In this document: one piece after another, positions 5,978-9,959 of the stretch
Position numbering within the stretch: the stretch's first letter is position 1
How the letters are laid out: each line of letters begins with the position of its first letter
Source: SSS58A sp041648155
GTDB taxonomy: Bacteria > Krumholzibacteriota > Krumholzibacteriia > Krumholzibacteriales > Krumholzibacteriaceae
NCBI GenBank assembly: GCA_041648155.1
Contig: JBAZPL010000092.1
Location: forward strand, 1 to 9,959
Length of the DNA stretch: 9,959 bases
Direction of reading: 5' to 3'
Notes under the pieces: generated by a model
The model's database searches: none
What the model was told of the DNA's origin: nothing
What the model saw: the letters and a program-made list of their open reading frames with translations, nothing else
Made by a program: the position numbers and the translations under genes

Positions 5978-7550
5978 AGCGGCTCTGAAACTTGCGCACC
6001 GCTTCGATGGTCCCCTCGACGATCTTGTCCCGGAACTCGGCGCCGAGAAGAAGCTTTTCTTCCTTCGGATTCGACAGAAACGCCGTCTCGATGAGCACGC
6101 CCGGCATCGCGAGCCCCTTGAGCACGCGGAGACCCGTTTGCTTGACGCCGCGATTCCTTATGCCGAGCGTATTGCTCATCTCGCGCTGGATCATCTCGGC
6201 GAGATCGCTGCTCTCGTTGAGGTATTCGTTCTGAACGACGTCCCAGAGAATGAAATCGATGTCGTTTCCTCCTTCGCCGCCGGCAGCCTGATCTTCGTAC
6301 GCGGCGGAGGCGTTTTCATCGCGGGCAAGCCGCGCCTCATCCTCCGTCCGGGCGGGCGCGAGGAAAATGACCTCGAACCCCTCCGCGTCGCTCGTGAACC
6401 AGCCGTTGCAGTGTATGCTGATGAAGAGCTGGGCGCCCGCGGCGTTCGCCGTCTCGACACGCCGGTCGAACGGAACGAGGATGTCCTCCGTTCTCGTCAT
6501 CACGACGGCGATCCCGAGCTCCTCCGCGAGGCGATCCCTGAGCATGAGCGCGATCTGGAGATTCAGGTCCTTCTCCCTGGCGCCCGAGGGCCCGATCTTC
6601 CCGATATCGGGACCGCCGTGTCCGGGATCGAGCGCGATCGTGCGCACGGGCTCGATGATCTTCCGTTTCGCCCCCTCGTCGAGCATCTCAACCATCTTCT
6701 TGCCCGCGAAATCGACTTCGGGTATCTCGGGCAGCTTGCCGCGCTCGAGGAAGAGGACGAGCTTCCTCGGAGCGCCGCCTTCGACCGCGGCTCCTTCCGG
6801 CGCGCCGGCGGTTTCGAATTCGACGCGATACCGCCGGACGGTTTTCTTCACGTCGAAGAAAAGGTACGCGTCATGCTCCATCTGCTCGGCTCTCACCCGG
6901 TTGAGGAGCCCCTTCCCCTCGCTCAGGGTGAATCCGAGCGGGTCGAGCCTGCCTCCGTAGATCTTGAGGCGGAGGATTCCGGGAGTTTCGCTGTCGATAT
7001 GATAGAGGAGCTCTTCCGTGAGCTTGAGGACGGCGCGGGTGCCGTCCTTGTCGTCGAGGATCTCGATGGCGGTCACGTTGTATTCGGGCGAGCCGATCGA
7101 GAGAAGGAGCCGGCCCGGATCGAGCGAGATCTTTTCGGCCATGCGCGGGGCGAGGACGCCGGTGATGAATTCGAGAGGAATCATGATCGCGCCCTGGTCG
7201 TAGCGGACGTTCAACCTGAGAAGAACGGGCGCTTCGTCCACGACGACCACGCGCGCGTCTATCGTGAACATGTAGCGGTGGTTGCCGATGCGCAGGACGA
7301 GCTTGCGGTTGCCCGCGTTCCAGAACTTGGTCGCTTTGAAGATGCGGGCGAGGTCGTACGCGGAGATAAAGAGCTCGTCCGAGTCCTTCTCGATGCTCGC
7401 GAGCGGAACGTCCTCCGTATCGCGGCCGTCGGCGTAGACGACGCCGAGGCTCTTCGCGGCCGCCGCGGCAGCAGCCGACCGCGGGGCGCACGGAAGCGCC
7501 GCAAACGCGGCGAGCAGCAGAAGCGAGAATATCGCCGGCCGGTCGGTCAT
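5943..7550 (-). CDS. Periplasmic N-acetylmuramoyl-L-alanine amidase (Amidase_3, AmiC-like)
   Basis: The enzyme cuts the MurNAc-L-Ala amide bond in peptidoglycan. The 535-residue protein has a signal peptide (about 1-30, cleavage in the Ala-rich APRSAAAAA stretch). A copper-amine-oxidase-N-like domain follows (about 34-150, with repeated beta-hairpins such as 'RKLVLRIGNHRYMFTID'), then an AMIN-like domain (about 155-270), and a C-terminal zinc amidase domain (about 302-525). The zinc and catalytic residues can be placed: His311 in DPGHGG, Glu326 in REKDLN, His380 in SIHCN, and Glu489 in IETAFLSN. Between about 400 and 450 is an insertion ending in NESSDLA. It resembles the regulatory helix region of E. 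coli AmiA/B/C that blocks the zinc site until LytM-type activators bind. The ATG at 7550 overlaps the smpB stop (ATGA). Confidence 0.93.
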   Translation of the reverse strand: MTDRPAIFSLLLLAAFAALPCAPRSAAAAAAAKSLGVVYADGRDTEDVPLASIEKDSDELFISAYDLARIFKATKFWNAGNRKLVLRIGNHRYMFTIDARVVVVDEAPVLLRLNVRYDQGAIMIPLEFITGVLAPRMAEKISLDPGRLLLSIGSPEYNVTAIEILDDKDGTRAVLKLTEELLYHIDSETPGILRLKIYGGRLDPLGFTLSEGKGLLNRVRAEQMEHDAYLFFDVKKTVRRYRVEFETAGAPEGAAVEGGAPRKLVLFLERGKLPEIPEVDFAGKKMVEMLDEGAKRKIIEPVRTIALDPGHGGPDIGKIGPSGAREKDLNLQIALMLRDRLAEELGIAVVMTRTEDILVPFDRRVETANAAGAQLFISIHCNGWFTSDAEGFEVIFLAPARTEDEARLARDENASAAYEDQAAGGEGGNDIDFILWDVVQNEYLNESSDLAEMIQREMSNTLGIRNRGVKQTGLRVLKGLAMPGVLIETAFLSNPKEEKLLLGAEFRDKIVEGTIEAVRKFQSRYDETRAKPTIE

Positions 7551-8005
7551 CTCTTGCGTTCACGCTCCTTGATCTCGCGTCTCAAATCGCGCTCGGCTTC
7601 GCGCTCCGCGATCACGCGGCGCTTGTCGATCTCGCGCTTGCCCTTCGCGAGACCGAGCTCGACCTTAACCTTGCCCGCGTCGTTGAAATAGAGTTTGAGC
7701 GGCACGAGCGTAAAACCCTTCTCCTGAACGCGCACGGTGAGCCGGTGAATTTCTTTGTCGTGCGCGAGGAGCTTCCGCTTCCTCGTCGGATCGTGGTTGT
7801 TGCGGTTGCCCTTCGAATACGGGCTGATATGCACGTTGTGGAGCCAGAGCTCTCCCCGGTCGACGCTCGCATAGGAATCCTTGAGGTTCGCCTGGCCGTC
7901 GCGAAGCGACTTGACCTCCGTGCCGACAAGCACGATCCCCGTTTCCATCGTCTCGACGATGTTGTAGTCGTGGCGCGCCTTCCGATTCGTGCAAATGGCT
8001 TTCAT
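7547..8005 (-). CDS. smpB: SsrA-binding protein SmpB
   Basis: SmpB binds tmRNA (ssrA) and the decoding centre to rescue ribosomes stalled on broken mRNA. The 152-residue protein matches the family throughout: NRKARHDY at 7-14, GTEVKSLRDGQANLKDSYA at 28-46, HISPY and GNRNNHDPTRKRKLL in the middle, KGFTLVPLKLYF with the conserved strand, and a basic helical C-terminal tail (GKREIDKRRVIAEREAERD...) that enters the mRNA channel. The ATG at 8005 gives the standard N-terminus; only a poor Shine-Dalgarno precedes it. It is the first gene of the minus cluster and its stop overlaps the amidase start by 4 nt. No convincing promoter was found on the minus strand upstream, and no ssrA gene lies in the window. 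Confidence 0.97.
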   Translation of the reverse strand: MKAICTNRKARHDYNIVETMETGIVLVGTEVKSLRDGQANLKDSYASVDRGELWLHNVHISPYSKGNRNNHDPTRKRKLLAHDKEIHRLTVRVQEKGFTLVPLKLYFNDAGKVKVELGLAKGKREIDKRRVIAEREAERDLRREIKERERKR

Positions 8006-8140
8006 GACACGGGAAAACTATCAGAGAACCATGGCGGCCGCAAGGCAAAAAGGCCCCGGAACGCGCTCGCTTTCGCTTGCCTATTGCACCGGACCGCTTC
8101 ATATACTATGAATCACCTATGTCAAATAGAGGAGCGGCCG
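8006..8140. other. Divergent intergenic region between smpB and the TPR gene
   Basis: This 135-nt gap must hold the promoters for the seven-gene minus cluster and for the plus-strand TPR gene. The plus-strand promoter is visible (8077-8107). On the minus strand only a weak TTGCGG-N17-TAGTTT can be drawn, so the operon promoter is unresolved. No RNA gene or perfect repeat was seen. Confidence 0.5.
8077..8107 (+). promoter_or_regulatory. Candidate promoter for the TPR gene
   Basis: A good -10 TATACT (8102-8107, five of six matches) is preceded by TTGCCT (8077-8082) with a long 19-nt spacer. Transcription would start near 8114. This excludes the in-frame ATG at 8108 and supports the ATG at 8141, which has GAGGAG (8129-8134) 6 nt upstream. 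Confidence 0.4.
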
Positions 8141-8722
8141 ATGAATAGGGAAGCGAAGACGAGCGGGAAAAAGCCATGGCGGCTCAAGCCTACCTACATC
8201 CCCCGCTTGATGCCGGTGGGAATGATCATCATACTGCTCGCGATCCTCATCCCCGTGCTCAAAGAGAATAAGCCGGACGTCGCCGGGATCCCCCCGGTCG
8301 ATCCGCCGCTCGCGATGAAGCATTATTCGACAGGCTTCCCCGCTTCGGATTCGCTGATGAACGACGCCCTCCGCGGCTTCGGAAGGAAGGATTACGAAGC
8401 GGCGGCCCGCATCCTCACAAAAGTGCATTTCTACTGGAGCGTGCAGATTCGCGAGGGAAAGGTGAAATCCTATCCCGAGGATCTTCGCTTCTATCTCGGC
8501 CTCGCCGAGTTCTATCGCGGCCGCCCGGACCGGGCCGCTCCCTATCTCGAAGCGGAATCGCGGGAAAATCCTAACGAGGAGAAATGCGCCTGGTACCTCG
8601 CCCACGCCTATTCCGCGCAGGGGGACACCATGCGAACCCGCGAGACGCTCGAGAGGATCGTCAGGCTGAACGAGACCATGGCGCCGAAGGCGGCGGAGAT
8701 CCTCAAGAAACTGCAAAAATAG
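8141..8722 (+). CDS. Membrane-anchored TPR protein, function unknown
   Basis: The 193-residue protein begins with a basic cytoplasmic segment (residues 1-22, several Lys/Arg), then a single TM (about 24-40, MPVGMIIILLAILIPVL). It continues with a Pro-rich linker and an extracytoplasmic region with two to three tetratricopeptide-like helical hairpins: 'NDALRGFGRKDYEAAARILTKV' (near 73-94), 'LRFYLGLAEFYRGRPDRAAPYLEAE' (near 115-139) and 'WYLAHAYSAQGDTMRTRETLERIV' (near 151-174). TPRs mediate protein-protein contacts, so an adaptor or scaffold role at the membrane is likely. No catalytic motif and no anti-sigma zinc finger is present, although the TM-plus-TPR layout recalls the C-terminal half of such proteins. 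It converges on the large TPR-like gene with a 22-nt gap, which shows no terminator. Confidence 0.8.
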   Translation: MNREAKTSGKKPWRLKPTYIPRLMPVGMIIILLAILIPVLKENKPDVAGIPPVDPPLAMKHYSTGFPASDSLMNDALRGFGRKDYEAAARILTKVHFYWSVQIREGKVKSYPEDLRFYLGLAEFYRGRPDRAAPYLEAESRENPNEEKCAWYLAHAYSAQGDTMRTRETLERIVRLNETMAPKAAEILKKLQK

Positions 8723-8744
8723 GGTTCGGGCCGGCGAGAGCGGA

Positions 8745-9959
8745 TCAGAATCCCGGTATAAAAATAATATTCTTCGAGTCCGCCCGCGTCGATAGTTCGA
8801 CGGTGTTCGAGGCGCCGACGAGCTCGCCTCGTTCCCCGAAATACCTAATCTGGATCGTATGCTCTCCGGGAGGGCACTCCATCCTGTAGAACGCGATCTC
8901 GGCCGGAAGCGTCTGCCACGAGCGCGTGTCGGCGCGATCGACGGCGGCGAGCACCTTGCCGAGTATGTTGAACGCGACGCCCTTTGCGTCGTCCTTATCC
9001 GCCAGCTTCGTCTGGGCGACCGTTTTGAGATAGGTCCTGAACGCCGCTTTGATGAGCGTCGCGCCGAGATCCTTCTCGTACGCGGCGTACGCGGTTGCTT
9101 CGAGATCGTCGAGCGGCGCCAGTTCGCCCGCCTCCAGGCCGTCGATCACGAGTCTGCCGTGTCGGACGACCCGTTCCTGTCTGATGCATCGCGGAAAGGC
9201 GAACGTGAAGAGCACGCCGGGCTTGTCGAGCGCGAGGTCGCCCAGCCCGGCGAGCGCGAACATCTGCGGCGCCGAGTCCCCGGGCAGATAGAAGAAACCC
9301 ATGAGCCCGCCGCCGTCCTTCTGCAGGTAGCCCCGGATCTCGGTCGAAACCTTGACCGGCGCACGGCCGATCTCGGCGAAGACGACGAGTTCCCTGAGGT
9401 TCGGGTCGAGGACCTCGGGGACCGCGTCGGGCATAACTTTCGCGATCGCCTCGTACTCGATCCTCGCGTCGTCCGCGCGCCCCTCGATCTCGTACAGCAC
9501 GGCGGCGAGGTAGCGGGCGAAGGGCACGTCGAGGACCGCGCGATCCTTCTCCGAGAGCCCGTCGGTATATTGCTTGAGCCTTCCGACGAGGCGATTGCGC
9601 TCGACGAACGCCCCTTCCGAATCGCCTTTGAGCCAGTATGCGAGGAGCAGGTACGAGCCGATCATTATCTTCTCGTGCGCTTCGCTCTCGTACTCGCCCA
9701 TGGTCGGATTGACGAGCATGCTCTTGAATGCCCCAGCGACCGAGGTTGTGGCTTCGATGTCGAGGAACCGCCGCTCCGCCGCCTGGAGATCGACGATCGC
9801 GGAATCGTACCTGCCGGCCGCGAAGTTTACCTTGCCCCGTTCGAGAAGGAGGAGGTAATAGTCGCGGTCGGATGCGTCCTTGACGAGCTTGTCGAGATTG
9901 GCAAGAGCCTCGCCGTAGCGGGCGCCGTAGTAGAGGTCGCGCGAGAGCTCCATCCTCGC
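8745..9959 (-). CDS. COG3014-like TPR-rich protein, 5' end missing (partial)
   Basis: The frame is open to the right window edge, so at least 404 residues are the C-terminal part of a longer protein. The ATG at 9953 has no usable Shine-Dalgarno and is probably internal. The N-terminal half is helical with TPR-like pairs ('ARYGEALANLDKLV', 'LLERGKVNFAAGRYDSAIVDLQAAERR', 'YLLLAYWLKGDSEGAFVERNRL', 'YLAAVLYEIEGRADDARIEYEAIAK'). The later part is beta-rich (LVVFAEIGRAPVK, LVIDGLEAGE) and ends with 'CPPGEHTIQIRYFGERGEL', resembling a PEGA-type beta module. This order, with 'LLLAYWLKGD..GAFVE.NR', resembles COG3014, a family of uncharacterised, often lipid-anchored proteins. A lipoprotein signal would be expected beyond the edge but cannot be seen. 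No enzyme motif was found. A role in envelope assembly is only a guess. Confidence 0.72.
   Translation of the reverse strand, partial: ARMELSRDLYYGARYGEALANLDKLVKDASDRDYYLLLLERGKVNFAAGRYDSAIVDLQAAERRFLDIEATTSVAGAFKSMLVNPTMGEYESEAHEKIMIGSYLLLAYWLKGDSEGAFVERNRLVGRLKQYTDGLSEKDRAVLDVPFARYLAAVLYEIEGRADDARIEYEAIAKVMPDAVPEVLDPNLRELVVFAEIGRAPVKVSTEIRGYLQKDGGGLMGFFYLPGDSAPQMFALAGLGDLALDKPGVLFTFAFPRCIRQERVVRHGRLVIDGLEAGELAPLDDLEATAYAAYEKDLGATLIKAAFRTYLKTVAQTKLADKDDAKGVAFNILGKVLAAVDRADTRSWQTLPAEIAFYRMECPPGEHTIQIRYFGERGELVGASNTVELSTRADSKNIIFIPGF

Noticed and set aside
5835..7691. A 618-codon open frame on the plus strand
   Set aside because: It lies opposite the amidase and the smpB 3' end. The composition is low-complexity and charged, with no recognisable motif, so it is a shadow frame.
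7745..8140. An in-frame upstream extension of the TPR gene to 7745 or to the ATG at 8108
   Set aside because: The long form is antisense to smpB. The ATG at 8108 lies upstream of the inferred transcription start and has no Shine-Dalgarno, whereas the ATG at 8141 has GAGGAG at proper spacing.
8006..8140. tmRNA (ssrA) gene next to smpB
   Set aside because: The 135-nt gap is too short for ssrA, and no tRNA-like ends or CCA-bearing acceptor stem are visible there or elsewhere in the window.
1..9959. Mobile element, CRISPR array, or toxin-antitoxin/defence module
   Set aside because: I saw no direct-repeat array, terminal inverted repeats, transposase or integrase motifs, or known defence domains on either strand. 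The large genes are housekeeping or envelope genes.

Overview
The window looks like chromosomal DNA from a GC-rich diderm (outer-membrane-bearing) bacterium. It carries a lipobox lipoprotein, a secreted barrel-like protein and periplasmic peptidoglycan enzymes. It also has a GerM-domain gene beside a glutamate racemase, an arrangement best known from Firmicutes. The lineage cannot be fixed from sequence alone. A poorly cultured phylum related to the FCB group or Krumholzibacteria/Eisenbacteria is possible, but that is only an impression from the style of the surface proteins. No insertion sequence, integrase, phage gene, CRISPR array, tRNA or rRNA was seen.

Layout. (1) Positions 1-195, minus: the N-terminal fragment of a GT4-type glycosyltransferase, running off the left edge. 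(2) Positions 196-359: a compact divergent promoter region. (3) Positions 360-1643, plus: a two-domain lipoprotein, then a small outer-membrane barrel-like protein. Between them is a GC-rich dyad that sits inside a candidate promoter. (4) Positions 1662-8005, minus: seven tightly packed genes that read as one operon, in transcription order smpB, three-domain N-acetylmuramoyl-L-alanine amidase, GerMN-domain protein, murI, rdgB, ABC ATPase, ABC-2 permease. Junctions are 4-nt overlaps (ATGA, GTGA), overlaps of 35 and 23 nt, and gaps of 56 and 18 nt. (5) Positions 8006-8140: a second divergent intergenic region. (6) Positions 8141-8722, plus: a membrane-anchored TPR protein. (7) Positions 8745-9959, minus: a large TPR-like protein resembling COG3014, cut by the right edge.

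The core of the minus cluster concerns the cell wall: MurI makes D-glutamate, the amidase cleaves stem peptides from glycan, and GerMN proteins are commonly envelope-associated. These are joined to quality-control genes (SmpB for ribosome rescue, RdgB for cleansing the nucleotide pool) and an exporter of the NatAB type. The order GerM-MurI-RdgB matches a conserved neighbourhood that normally also holds RNase PH (rph), which is absent here. Several genes use non-ATG starts (TTG for the barrel protein and the ABC ATPase, GTG for rdgB and the glycosyltransferase), supported by Shine-Dalgarno placement.

The region is mostly ordinary housekeeping. I do not see a clear new system. The observations worth a second look are the dyad within a promoter spacer, the missing rph, the amidase architecture with a probable regulatory insertion, and the unrecognised lipoprotein/barrel pair.
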